Source of the DNA: Anaerolinea thermophila
GTDB lineage: Bacteria; Chloroflexota; Anaerolineae; Anaerolineales; Villigracilaceae
Direction: 5' to 3'
Length of the DNA: 21,278 bases
Assembly: GCA_022729775.1 (NCBI GenBank)
Contig: DZBA01000015.1
Span: forward strand, 1 to 21,278
Position numbers and translations under genes: made by a program. Of this stretch, positions 1 through 7,664 are shown piece after piece. The notes under the pieces were generated by a model. It did no database searches, was not told where the DNA came from, and was given only the letters and a program-made list of their open reading frames with translations. How positions within the stretch are numbered: the stretch's first letter is position 1; each line of letters opens with the position of its first letter.

Positions 1-5
1 AAAAA

Positions 6-14
6 TGCTATAAT
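6..14 (+). promoter_or_regulatory. Extended -10 promoter element
   Basis: TGCTATAAT is a perfect extended -10 hexamer (TGnTATAAT). A -35 would lie outside the window. The predicted start site, around position 20, lies just before the hairpin at 38-67 and about 65 bases before the first gene, so this could drive the portal-containing operon. It is called from sequence match alone. Confidence 0.45.
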
Positions 15-37
15 GTGATTACGTCTGACAGGCTTGC

Positions 38-67
38 AAACGGGACGCGCTTTTGCGCGTCCCGTTT
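38..67 (+). terminator. Perfect 13-bp hairpin (terminator or leader hairpin)
   Basis: Arms at 38-50 and 55-67 are perfectly complementary with a TTTT loop. The GC-rich stem core (CGGGACGCGC) is followed by TTTTA, so it can act as an intrinsic terminator for upstream genes. If the extended -10 just upstream is used, the hairpin would instead sit near the 5' end of the late mRNA and act as an attenuator or 5' stabiliser. The gene beginning at 87 has its own ribosome binding site at 74-80. Confidence 0.6.
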
Positions 68-86
68 TACTTTAAGAGGATACCGC

Positions 87-269
87 ATGATTGCTTGGTT
101 GAAAAAGCAGGACCGCAACGAGTTGGCATATTGGAGCGGCGTGACGCTGCTGGGGGTAGGTCTGGCGCACGCTGAATCCATCGGAGTCGCGCTGGCGGCT
201 GTGGGTGGCGTGATGATTCTGGAAAGCGTCCTAACCTCATACCTCGCCGCGTGGATGGGGAAGGGGTAA
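87..269 (+). CDS. Small hydrophobic membrane protein
   Basis: This is a 60-aa protein starting MIAWLKKQ. The ATG at 87 was chosen over an upstream in-frame start at 15 because AAGAGGA at 74-80 gives a well-spaced ribosome binding site and the upstream part would run through the hairpin at 38-67. After a charged N-terminus (KKQDRNE) nearly the whole protein is hydrophobic, enough for two membrane helices at about residues 14-30 and 33-55. Its stop lies three bases before the portal start, so the two genes are translated together. Small membrane proteins are common beside phage terminase and portal genes. It could be holin-like, but no family is recognised and no function is claimed. Confidence 0.6.
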   Translation: MIAWLKKQDRNELAYWSGVTLLGVGLAHAESIGVALAAVGGVMILESVLTSYLAAWMGKG

Positions 270-272
270 CGA

Positions 273-1922
273 ATGCCGCTGAATCCGTCCATGATTTACA
301 GGTCACAAATGGCAGACCAAACCGCACAGCCGGTGCGCGTCTCGGTGCGCGCTACCAGTCAAACCGGCGACGCCATCACGCCAGAGTCTTCGCTTTCCGT
401 CTCGGCGGTGCTGGCAGCCATCACCGTGCTGGCAGAGGATTTATCATCTCTTCCGCTGATTCTCTATGCCCGCCGTGGGCGCAACAAAGTGCGCGTGTGG
501 GATAGCCATTATTATCGTTTATTGCATGACCAACCTAACCCCGAACAATCCAGCATGGTCTTCCGCGAATTGATGATGAGTCACCTTCTTGCGTATGGTA
601 ATTTTTATGGGCAATTGATCCTGGACAAGCGCGGAGAAGTGGCTGAGATTTGGGCATTGCGACCCGATAGAATGACCGTGCAGCGCAAGAACGGCGAGCG
701 GATTTATACCTACCAAAAGAGCGACGGCAAGCCGCTCGTCTTCTTTGCCGACGAGCTGATACATATCCCCGCGTTTGGTTTTGATGGTCTAGTCGGTTAT
801 AGCCGCATCGCGCTGGCGCGTAACGCCATCGGTCTATCAATGTCTACTGAGACCTATGGCAGCAAGTTCTTTGCGAATGGCGCAAACCCCGGCATGATCT
901 ACAAACACCCCGGTATTCTGGGGGATGGCGCGTATGAGCGATTGAAAGAATCGCTTGACGCGCGGACAGGGGCAGACAACGCGCACAAGACCATTATCCT
1001 CGAAGAAAATATGAGCGTCGAGAAGATCGGCATCCCGCCCGATGACGCGCAATTTTTAGAGACGCGCAAATTCCAAGTAAGCGAGATTGCGCGAATTTTC
1101 CGCGTCCCGCCGCACATGATTGGCGATGTGGAGCGGTCTACCAGTTGGGGCAGCGGCATTGATAGCCAGGAACAGGGCTATGTCAATCACACCCTGCGCC
1201 CCTGGGCAAGGCGCATCGAGGAATATCTCGGATTGCAGGTCATACCGCAAGCCATGCGCGTTGACCACTTCGTCGAGCATCTAATGGATGGACTCTTGCG
1301 CGGCGACATTGCGACCCGCTATGAGGCGTATGTCAAAGCAATCAATAATGGCATTATGTCACCAAACGAAGTCCGCAGCAAAGAAAACATGAATCCATAT
1401 AAAGAGGGCGATACCTACTGGCGACCTCAAAACATGGAAGCAGTAGACAACCCTGCGCCGACCATCCCCGCGCCAGCGGTAGAGCCTGCGCGGATTGAAG
1501 ATGATGACATGGAAGACGATGACGCCGACGACCAGACCCCGGACGACGACAGCGCCGCGGCTGCGCTCAAACCTTTGTGGAGTGACGCGCTCGGAAGAAT
1601 CGCGCGGCGTGAGGCGAATGACCTGCGCGGGGCATTATCGCGGCTGCAAAAGAGCGGCGATATAGAGGCGTTCTGTGAGTTTGTCGAATCATTCTACGCC
1701 GACCATGGCGACTTTGCATTGAAGCAGTTGACTCCCGTCGTCAACGCTGAATTTATACTGTGGGGAAACGACCTGCGCGGCAGGGTTGCGGACGCGATCC
1801 GCGCGGTAGTGGAAGCGCGGCGTGAGGAAATTTTGAACGCGGGCGTGGATGATATTGCCGATGTGATCGGGGAGGCGCGTTTGTGGTATCAGTTCCGTGA
1901 AAGTTTGGAGGCGGAGCGGTGA
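273..1922 (+). CDS. Phage portal protein (HK97 family)
   Basis: This 549-aa portal protein would form the dodecameric ring at one capsid vertex, through which DNA is packaged and ejected and onto which the tail connects. The core (about residues 40-390) has the usual family phrases: an N-terminal helix followed by VLAEDLSSLPL, the YGNFYGQLI strand, PDRMTV, a helix with TYGSKFFANGANPG, the RIFRVPPHMIGD segment, and the exit motif MSPNEVRSKENMNPYKEGDTYW. After this comes a very acidic linker (about 408-432, mostly Asp/Glu) and a helical tail of roughly 115 residues not needed for a minimal portal. The start has AAGGGG upstream at 261-266. The stop overlaps the next GTG by four bases. Confidence 0.93.
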   Translation: MPLNPSMIYRSQMADQTAQPVRVSVRATSQTGDAITPESSLSVSAVLAAITVLAEDLSSLPLILYARRGRNKVRVWDSHYYRLLHDQPNPEQSSMVFRELMMSHLLAYGNFYGQLILDKRGEVAEIWALRPDRMTVQRKNGERIYTYQKSDGKPLVFFADELIHIPAFGFDGLVGYSRIALARNAIGLSMSTETYGSKFFANGANPGMIYKHPGILGDGAYERLKESLDARTGADNAHKTIILEENMSVEKIGIPPDDAQFLETRKFQVSEIARIFRVPPHMIGDVERSTSWGSGIDSQEQGYVNHTLRPWARRIEEYLGLQVIPQAMRVDHFVEHLMDGLLRGDIATRYEAYVKAINNGIMSPNEVRSKENMNPYKEGDTYWRPQNMEAVDNPAPTIPAPAVEPARIEDDDMEDDDADDQTPDDDSAAAALKPLWSDALGRIARREANDLRGALSRLQKSGDIEAFCEFVESFYADHGDFALKQLTPVVNAEFILWGNDLRGRVADAIRAVVEARREEILNAGVDDIADVIGEARLWYQFRESLEAER

Positions 1923-2473
1923 AATTGAAACTTTCAGACATGCGCGAAATCCATGACGGAGTCCCGGCGGCGATCCTCGGCGGCGGACCATCGCTGATTG
2001 AGGATATGACGCGCCTGCCGCCCAGGTGCATCAAGATTGCCGTCAATTACCACGCGCTGCATCATTTGCCCTACGTGGATTACATGGTCTATAACGACGA
2101 GCCGAAGACCAACCCGCTGCAAGCGCAGGCTGTCTTTGAGCATCGGACAATCCACGTCTCACCGGAGCCGACCAGCGATGTCGAGTTTGACGTTGAGAAC
2201 GTGTGGACGGGATTTTTTTCATCCAATACCGCTACATGGTTCGGGTTATGGCTTGGATGTGACCCGGTGATTTTGTGCGGGATGGACTGTTATCAAGGCG
2301 CGGTAAAACACTGCCCGCCGAGTACCTACCATTCCCCGATGTTTGATTACCCGCTCGATTTTTATACACGCCCGTGGGCGGAGGATTGCAGGAACAGCGT
2401 ACCAAACCCGGAGCGCATCCGCGTGATGTCTGGTCCGCTTACGAGCATCTTTCCGCCATATATTAGAAAGTAG
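1919..2473 (+). CDS. GGGPSL-motif protein, DUF115/MptE-like
   Basis: This is a 184-aa protein starting at a GTG that overlaps the portal stop (GTGA), with GGAGG just upstream. The N-terminus AAILGGGPSLIEDM is the glycine-rich loop of the DUF115 / MptE-like fold, a Rossmann-like group that includes pterin diphosphokinases and flagellin glycosylation factors. Later segments fit that fold: VDYMVYNDEP, SSNTATWFGLWLG and VILCGMDCY. The C-terminal part is short for the family. Lying between portal and protease genes, it is co-translated with the head genes but has no known place in capsid assembly. A role in nucleotide or sugar chemistry, such as modifying a virion or cell-surface component, is inference only. 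Confidence 0.6.
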   Translation: MKLKLSDMREIHDGVPAAILGGGPSLIEDMTRLPPRCIKIAVNYHALHHLPYVDYMVYNDEPKTNPLQAQAVFEHRTIHVSPEPTSDVEFDVENVWTGFFSSNTATWFGLWLGCDPVILCGMDCYQGAVKHCPPSTYHSPMFDYPLDFYTRPWAEDCRNSVPNPERIRVMSGPLTSIFPPYIRK

Positions 2474-2479
2474 GTAGAC

Positions 2480-3589
2480 ATGAATAAAAAATTTGAGCCT
2501 GTTCTATATTCACAGCCGTTCTTTGTGGAGCGGCTGGCGGCGTTGAATCGCGCCGAGATTTTGCCGAAGATCGAAAGCGGCGTAGTGGCGCACCTTGATT
2601 TTGTGGCGCGTGTGTTTGGTACTGGCAAGATGAATGCCCCGTATCAATTCAACGACGCGGAATTATCAGAGTTTGCCGCGAGTTTTTCCGGGCAGCCCTT
2701 CCTGCGCAACCACGACCAGTATGACATCGCCGCGCGGGACGGGACAATCATTGCATCGGAGTTGGACGCGGGCGAGTTCAAGCAAACCATTCGCCTTACC
2801 ACGCGCGAGGGGATGCTCAATTATGTGGAGGGTCGGATTGATCGCTTCTCAATCGGCTGGGACGCTGAGCGGATGACATGCTCGATTTGCGGCATGGATT
2901 ATCTCGGCGGCGAGTGTGCGCATATTGCCGGGCGCAAGTATGAAATCGTCACTGGCAATCAAACCGCACTGATTGTCTTCCACAACCCGCGCGGCATCGA
3001 GACCAGCGCCGTCAACGTCCCGGCTGTGGAGGGGACGCACATCGAAGCCCAGTTGCAGGCGTTGAAGTCTGCGCTGCTGGAAAAGAAACAAAGTGAATCA
3101 ACCGCTACGCAAGAGCAGGAGCTCGATCCGCTGGCGGATAAAGCCCAACACGAAGCAACCATCGAGCGGCTGGCGCAGGTGCGCTTGAATTATCTCGAAG
3201 TTGCGACGCGGGCATTACGTCAATTACCAAGAGGTGACACTGTGAATATTCGTGAAAAGATCGCGGCACGCGCCGCGAAACTTGACCGCGCAAAGGAACT
3301 GACCGAATTGGCAGACAACGAAGGGCGCAACCTGAACGATGAAGAGCGCGCCGAGTTTGAAGGCTGCCTGTCCGAAGCCGACGCGCTGGCGGCGGAAGTG
3401 ACCCAATTCAACGATGACCGCGCCAAATTGCGCGCTGCGTTGGAATTGGAAATCTCCGCTCCCGCAACCCCGAAGGCGGAAAAGAACGAACCCGCTACCG
3501 ACCCCAAACGGAAGACCCGCGCCGAGTTTGACGCGCTGTCCGCTGCTGAAAAATCCGCCTTTGTGAAAGTCGGCGGAAAGATTGAATAA
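2480..3589 (+). CDS. Prohead protease fused to scaffold (delta-like) domain
   Basis: This 369-aa protein has two parts. Residues about 30-185 are an HK97-type prohead serine protease: FLRNHD carries the likely catalytic His78, RFSIGW the likely nucleophile Ser124, and ETSAVNVPAVEGT matches the family's closing motif. A small cysteine cluster (C134, C137, C146, H148) directly after the serine looks like a zinc knuckle, seen in some relatives. Residues about 255-340 (KLDRAKELTELADNEGRNLN) resemble the delta domain normally at the N-terminus of HK97-type capsid proteins, and the end (FDALSAAEKSAFVKVGG) resembles scaffold C-termini. The protein would chaperone coat assembly and then digest the scaffold inside the prohead. 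Confidence 0.85.
   Translation: MNKKFEPVLYSQPFFVERLAALNRAEILPKIESGVVAHLDFVARVFGTGKMNAPYQFNDAELSEFAASFSGQPFLRNHDQYDIAARDGTIIASELDAGEFKQTIRLTTREGMLNYVEGRIDRFSIGWDAERMTCSICGMDYLGGECAHIAGRKYEIVTGNQTALIVFHNPRGIETSAVNVPAVEGTHIEAQLQALKSALLEKKQSESTATQEQELDPLADKAQHEATIERLAQVRLNYLEVATRALRQLPRGDTVNIREKIAARAAKLDRAKELTELADNEGRNLNDEERAEFEGCLSEADALAAEVTQFNDDRAKLRAALELEISAPATPKAEKNEPATDPKRKTRAEFDALSAAEKSAFVKVGGKIE
3242..3589 (+). CDS. Internal in-frame start: free scaffold protein (predicted)
   Basis: Within the protease gene, in the same frame, GTG at 3242 is preceded by GAGGTG (3231-3236) with a five-base spacer. The coat gene uses the same GAGGTG before its ATG at 3603. Starting here would give a 115-aa protein (residues 255-369 of the long form) containing only the coiled, charged delta-like and scaffold region. 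In lambda, scaffold Nu3 is made in just this way from inside protease gene C, so extra free scaffold is a reasonable expectation. The ribosome site and domain boundary are seen in the sequence; use of the start is inferred. Confidence 0.6.
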   Translation: MNIREKIAARAAKLDRAKELTELADNEGRNLNDEERAEFEGCLSEADALAAEVTQFNDDRAKLRAALELEISAPATPKAEKNEPATDPKRKTRAEFDALSAAEKSAFVKVGGKIE

Positions 3590-3602
3590 GACGAGGTGAA
3601 CA

Positions 3603-4757
3603 ATGAGTAACACTTTGACAAACTTGATCCCGACCATTTACGCAGCGAAGGACATCGTGCTGCGCGAGATGACCGGCTTTATCCCCGCCGTGATGCTGGA
3701 CGCCAGCGCGGAGATGGCAGCCAAAGACCAGACCATCCGCTTCCCGGTTGTGCCGGCAATGGCAGCGGGCAATATCACCGCCGCCGCCACAGGTCCTGAT
3801 CCCAGCGCAACCACGCAGGGCAGCGATACCATGACCATCAGCAAATCGCGCGGCGTCTCGTTTTTCTGGGAGGCTGAGGAAGTCAAGAGCCTCGGCTCGA
3901 ATTATGAAATCATCCTGCGCGACCAATTCGCCCAGGCGATGCGCACCCTGCGCAACGAAGTAGAGACCGACCTTGCCGCGTTGTATGTGTCTGCCAGCCG
4001 CGCTTATGGCACGGCGGGAACCGCGCCATTTGACAGCACCAACAAGATCACCTTTACCGCGCAACTTCGCAAGATTTTGATGGACAACGGCGCGCCCGAT
4101 TCAGACTTGCAGCTGGTCATTGATACCACCGCAGGCGCTGCTTTGCGCTCACTGGTTGAACTCTACAAGGTCAACGAGAGCGGCAACGACTCCCTGTTGC
4201 GCCGTGGCGTGCTGCAAGACCTGCATGGCTTTATGGTGCGCGAGTCCGCGCAAGTCAAGAGTCACATTAAGGGAACTGCCGCCTCTTACGCGGTAGACCT
4301 AACCGCTGGTTATGCGGCAGGCTCGACCACTATCCATGTGGACACCGGAACCGGGACGATTTTGGCGGGCGATGTCCTGACCAATACAAAGACTGCGCGC
4401 GATACCAACAAGTACATCGTCAAGACCGGCTTTGCTGGTGATGGTGATGGCGACATTGTTTTGCAGAACCCCGGCAACAAAATCGCGTGGGTTAATAACG
4501 ACCCGGTGGCGGTTGGAAACAGCTACACCGCGAACATGGCTTTCAGTCGCCAGGCGATTCACCTCGCCATGCGCCAGCCCGCCATGCCCGAAGGCGGTGA
4601 CGCCGCCGACGATGTGATGGCGATCACCGACGAAGCGACTGGTATCACCTTCCAGATCGCCATGTACCGCCAGCGCCGCCGCATTGCTTACGAAGTCGGC
4701 TTGGCGTGGGGCGTGAAGGCTGTCAAGCCCGAAGCCATCGCCCTCTTGCTTGGGTAA
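3603..4757 (+). CDS. Major capsid protein, P22 coat-like
   Basis: This 384-aa protein starts with NTLTNLIPTIYAAKDIVLRE and continues MTGFIPAVMLDASAE and IRFPVVP, the N-terminal arm of the P22 gp5 coat family. FFWEAEEVKSL and the closing RRRIAYEVGLAWGVKAVKPE also fit. A Gly/Thr-rich beta segment around residues 220-310 is in the place of the P22 inserted domain. There is no N-terminal delta domain, so scaffolding must be supplied in trans, plausibly by the fused region of the preceding gene. It is slightly shorter than P22 coat (about 430). The ribosome site GAGGTG at 3593-3598 is good. The fold is HK97-like, and hundreds of copies would form the shell. Confidence 0.88.
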   Translation: MSNTLTNLIPTIYAAKDIVLREMTGFIPAVMLDASAEMAAKDQTIRFPVVPAMAAGNITAAATGPDPSATTQGSDTMTISKSRGVSFFWEAEEVKSLGSNYEIILRDQFAQAMRTLRNEVETDLAALYVSASRAYGTAGTAPFDSTNKITFTAQLRKILMDNGAPDSDLQLVIDTTAGAALRSLVELYKVNESGNDSLLRRGVLQDLHGFMVRESAQVKSHIKGTAASYAVDLTAGYAAGSTTIHVDTGTGTILAGDVLTNTKTARDTNKYIVKTGFAGDGDGDIVLQNPGNKIAWVNNDPVAVGNSYTANMAFSRQAIHLAMRQPAMPEGGDAADDVMAITDEATGITFQIAMYRQRRRIAYEVGLAWGVKAVKPEAIALLLG

Positions 4758-4761
4758 GATC

Positions 4762-4980
4762 ATGGCTGAATATGTGCTGATGAAGCGCGGCGAAGCGACG
4801 ATGCACGTCCCGACATCCAAACTCGCGGAATATCTCGCGGATGGTTGGGAGGAAGTGGCGCGTATTCCTATCGCAGCGGAAGCCCACACAACGCCCGAAA
4901 ACGCGGCTAAACAGCCCTACAACGCTCCAAAAAGCGATGAATGGTATGAAGAACCGCCCAAGAGCAAAAAGGGCAAATAA
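4762..4980 (+). CDS. Small head protein, unknown function
   Basis: This is a 72-aa protein starting MAEYVLMKRGEATMHVP, five bases after the coat stop. The ATG at 4762 is preferred to an in-frame TTG at 4750 that overlaps the coat gene and lacks a ribosome site. The phrase VPTSKLAEYLADGWEEV is typical of short phage proteins just after the major capsid gene. The C-terminal half is polar, with a lysine tail (PPKSKKGK). It is probably a minor head component or decoration-related, but no function can be assigned. It is the last gene before the hairpin at 5024-5061. Confidence 0.65.
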   Translation: MAEYVLMKRGEATMHVPTSKLAEYLADGWEEVARIPIAAEAHTTPENAAKQPYNAPKSDEWYEEPPKSKKGK

Positions 4981-5023
4981 ACGCCGATAGCGGGATTCTT
5001 TTATTGTTTCTCCTCCCGTGTCG

Positions 5024-5061
5024 CCCCGACGGATGGTTTTTTCCTTTTTCATCCGTCGGGG
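5024..5061 (+). promoter_or_regulatory. Perfect 12-bp hairpin after the capsid genes
   Basis: CCCCGACGGATG (5024-5035) pairs exactly with CATCCGTCGGGG (5050-5061) across a T-rich 14-base loop. No T-run follows the stem, so it is not a standard terminator. It fills the 97-base gap between the small head gene and the connector gene, the largest gap in the head module. It could stabilise the upstream capsid mRNA 3' end or act as a processing or partial termination point. Confidence 0.6.
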
Positions 5062-5077
5062 ATTGAGAGAGCCAACT

Positions 5078-5626
5078 ATGACCACCACAAAATTAGTTAC
5101 CGCCCCAACAGTCGAACCTGTCACGCTCACAGAGGCGAAATCCTTCCTGCGCGTTGACGGCACGTCCGACGATACGCTAATCACATCCCTGATTGTAGGC
5201 GCGCGCGAGACCTGCGAAGAAATATCCCGCCGCGCGTTTATCACCCAGACGTGGGATTACATCCTCGATGATTACCCGATCCGCGCGACAGTCGTTTTGC
5301 CGCGTCCGCGTTTGATTAGCGTGGTTTCTGTCACCTGTTACGACAGCGACGGAGTCGCGCACGCGCACACCGATTACACGGTAGACACGCGCAGCGAGCC
5401 GGGCAAGTTGACCTTTGACTCTTTCCCATCCATCGCGCTGGCGGAGAGCGGCGGGCTGGTGATACGGTTCACGGCTGGATATGGCGCGGCGGCGGCAAAC
5501 GTCCCGCAGCGCGTGAAAGATGTCATTTTGAATTTGCTCGCGTACCGCTACGAGAACCGCGAGACCTTTGCAATCCCAACCTACGTGACGCAGGCGATGC
5601 TTTCCGAGAGGGCTGTATGGTCCTGA
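5078..5626 (+). CDS. Head-tail connector protein (gp6-like)
   Basis: This is a 182-aa protein. The ATG at 5078 was chosen over a start at 5018 because the longer form would translate through the hairpin at 5024-5061, and GAGAGA precedes 5078. The N-terminus APTVEPVTLTEAKSFLRVDG is the signature of the HK97 gp6 / phage gp6-like connector family, followed by DDTLITSLIVGARETCEEISRR. The middle has beta strands, and RVKDVILNLLAYRYENRE is the typical closing helix. It would assemble as a ring below the portal. Its end overlaps the next gene by ten bases. Confidence 0.85.
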   Translation: MTTTKLVTAPTVEPVTLTEAKSFLRVDGTSDDTLITSLIVGARETCEEISRRAFITQTWDYILDDYPIRATVVLPRPRLISVVSVTCYDSDGVAHAHTDYTVDTRSEPGKLTFDSFPSIALAESGGLVIRFTAGYGAAAANVPQRVKDVILNLLAYRYENRETFAIPTYVTQAMLSERAVWS

Positions 5627-5967
5627 AAATGAGCATTGCCGAGATGCGCACGCGCATTACGCTGCAAACGCCGACGGTCAACTTGGGAAGCGGCGGAGCG
5701 CAGCGGGCGACCTACGCCAACGCAACCACCACCCCGACAGTCTGGGCGAAGTGGGTCAACGCGCACGGCGACGAAGCAATCAGCGGCGATGCGGAGAAAT
5801 CCGCGCAGCGCGCCACGGTGACGATCCGCGCGCGCAGCGATGTGAAAGCCACCTGGCAGATTTTGAAAGACAGCGAAGCGTGGCGCGTCCTGTCCGTTGA
5901 TGAAGTCTATGACGGCAACCGCTGGACCGTGATGATCGTCGAGCAAATAAAAGGCACGGTGAACTGA
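5617..5967 (+). CDS. Head closure / head-tail joining protein
   Basis: This 116-aa protein begins close to MRTRITLQTPTV, the hallmark of the SPP1 gp16 / phage head-tail joining family. VWAKWVNAHGDE, VTIRARSDV and WRVLSVDEVYDGNRW follow the family order of beta strands. It would form the ring that plugs the connector and accepts the tail. GAGAGG lies upstream inside the connector gene, and the stop shares a base with the next ATG (TGATG), so translation is coupled on both sides. Confidence 0.82.
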   Translation: MVLKMSIAEMRTRITLQTPTVNLGSGGAQRATYANATTTPTVWAKWVNAHGDEAISGDAEKSAQRATVTIRARSDVKATWQILKDSEAWRVLSVDEVYDGNRWTVMIVEQIKGTVN

Positions 5968-6383
5968 TGAAATCTACGTTCAACGTGAGCGGAATGGAGG
6001 TCTACATCGAAAACCTGATGAAAGCGGGTAAGGATGTGGATTTGGTCGCGCGTGAAGTGCTGGCGGAAGTTGCCAAGGATATGCATTCAGAGATGCTTTC
6101 AAAATGTCCTACCGACAGCCTGCTGGAATACATCCGTATTCATACGCCGACTAGCGAAGGTCACTATAACTATGTCAACGTTGGGATTCTGTACGGGCTT
6201 GAATATACGCCCGGTGATGTGATGCGCAAGGCAAACGCGATTGAGTACGGTCACATCAAACGTAATGGCAAAGGAAACGTCGCTCCAATTCCGTTTATCC
6301 GCCCGGCGGTTATCAAAGGACGTGCAAAACTTAACCAACTTGCCGAACAAAAATTTAAGGCGGCAGGGCTGGCGGACTCATGA
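5967..6383 (+). CDS. HK97 gp10-like head-tail or tail component
   Basis: This is a 138-aa protein. An N-terminal helical region (KDVDLVAREVLAEVAKDMHSE) is followed by a beta segment and then EYGHIKRNGKGNVAPIPFIRPAV, the conserved E-x-G ... P-x-PF-x-RPA motif of the HK97 gp10 family. A lysine-rich helix ends the protein. The position between head closure and tail terminator is the normal one for this family. It probably acts at the tail top or in neck assembly. Confidence 0.8.
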   Translation: MKSTFNVSGMEVYIENLMKAGKDVDLVAREVLAEVAKDMHSEMLSKCPTDSLLEYIRIHTPTSEGHYNYVNVGILYGLEYTPGDVMRKANAIEYGHIKRNGKGNVAPIPFIRPAVIKGRAKLNQLAEQKFKAAGLADS

Positions 6384-6730
6384 CGACGATCTTCGAGCGC
6401 GTGAGTACCGCGCTGGCGACACTTTCCCCTGCCATCCCCTACGCGATGGACGTATACGAAACGACGACCACGCTGCCCGATATTTTCATTGCGTACCATG
6501 TGATTTATAGCGACGCGCGCGATCATCACGACAACGCCGAGTCGCTGCGCGGGTATCTGGTGCAAATCAGCACGTACAGCCGCGCGGATTTGGTCAACTT
6601 GCCAAACGTGGACGCGGCGATGCGGGCGGCTGGTTTTGTGAAATCTACCGGAAGGCAAATTCCAAAGGACTCGCAGAGCGGTCACTATGGATATGCCCAG
6701 GACTATTTTTATTTAGAAGACAACCTGTAA
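6380..6730 (+). CDS. Tail terminator / tail completion protein
   Basis: This 116-aa protein overlaps gp10-like by four bases (ATGA). It has the small alpha/beta layout of siphovirus tail terminators: an N-terminal helix, a strand block FIAYHVIYSD, then RGYLVQISTYSR, a helix with VDAAMRAAGF, and a final strand near YGYAQDYFYLED. Members cap the tail tube and join it to the head. The call rests on its place directly before the major tail protein and on pattern similarity. The exact family (DUF3168 or a relative) is uncertain. Confidence 0.68.
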   Translation: MTTIFERVSTALATLSPAIPYAMDVYETTTTLPDIFIAYHVIYSDARDHHDNAESLRGYLVQISTYSRADLVNLPNVDAAMRAAGFVKSTGRQIPKDSQSGHYGYAQDYFYLEDNL

Positions 6731-6742
6731 GGAGGTTGACCA

Positions 6743-7642
6743 ATGACCGATTACACCCTCATTAAAGGCGTGGACAAACTGTACTATGCCATTGTGACCC
6801 AGGACGATGCGAGCGTGTACATTGCGGGAACGCCCGCCGCGCTTGCGCCGCTAAAACTGGCAGCGCAGACGCCCGCCAGCAATAGCAAGACCGAATATTT
6901 TGACAACCAACCCTTCTTGACCATGAGCGCGGAAGGCGAGACCAAAATCAAAATTGACATTACCGCGCTGCCGCTCGATGTGGAAGCCGCCCTGCTGGGC
7001 AAGGTCTATGACGTGACTAACAAGGCGATCTATGACAACAACGGCACGCCGCCCGATGTGGCGCTTGGTTTCCGCGCAAAAAAGAGCGACGGCACTTTCA
7101 TGCTGTTTTGGTTCTTGAAGGGAACATTCATGCCCTTCCCCGAAGAGGCAGCCACCGAGACCGACACGCCCGACCCGAAAGGTCTGAGCCTTGAATTTAC
7201 GGCGGTGCGCACGGTCCACCAATTTGACCTTGACGGCGGCACGACCACCGACTCCGTGAAGCGCGTCAAGACCGACGACCAGACGAAGGTTGCGACCTGG
7301 TTTGACGCGGTAGCGACTCCGAGTCCGTCCGCGCCGAGCGCGCTGACTGTCACGCCTTCCCCGGCTGATGGCGCTTCGAGTGTGGCTATCAATGTTTCCC
7401 CGACCCTGACCTTCAACAACGCGCTGCGCACTGGCACGACTGGCGTTGTGCTGACTAAAGCGGATGGAGCGATTGTCGCATCCGCCATCACCATTGACGC
7501 CGCAGCGAAGATCATCACGATCAACCCGACGAGCGACTTGGCGAACTCTACCACCTACCTGATTACCATTGCAGGCGCGACAGATATTTATGGGCAGACG
7601 CTGGCGAATACTGTTATCAATTTTGAGACGGTGGCTCCGTAA
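6743..7642 (+). CDS. Major tail protein with C-terminal Ig-like domain
   Basis: This 299-aa protein has a near-ideal ribosome site, AAGGAGG at 6729-6735, as expected for an abundant virion protein. Residues 1 to about 195 look like the phi13-type major tail tube protein: an N-terminal strand around LIKGVDKLYYAIVTQDD, then ALGFRAKKSDGTFMLFWFLKG and LSLEFTAVRT. A Ser/Pro linker (ATPSPSAPSA) leads to about 100 residues with the Big_5/SbsA-like Ig pattern: VTPSPADGASSVAINVSPTL, then LANSTTYLITIAGATDIYGQ. Such Ig-like extensions decorate the outside of tail tubes. The domain is encoded directly and needs no frameshift. Confidence 0.85.
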   Translation: MTDYTLIKGVDKLYYAIVTQDDASVYIAGTPAALAPLKLAAQTPASNSKTEYFDNQPFLTMSAEGETKIKIDITALPLDVEAALLGKVYDVTNKAIYDNNGTPPDVALGFRAKKSDGTFMLFWFLKGTFMPFPEEAATETDTPDPKGLSLEFTAVRTVHQFDLDGGTTTDSVKRVKTDDQTKVATWFDAVATPSPSAPSALTVTPSPADGASSVAINVSPTLTFNNALRTGTTGVVLTKADGAIVASAITIDAAAKIITINPTSDLANSTTYLITIAGATDIYGQTLANTVINFETVAP

Positions 7643-7664
7643 GAGATTTGCGATTAACGATTGT

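Noticed and set aside
3495..4064. Leftward open frame of 189 aa opposite the coat gene
   Set aside because: It lies fully over strong protease and coat genes on the other strand, with Arg/Gly/His-rich shadow composition. The same applies to the leftward frames at 4299-4889 and 4723-5244.
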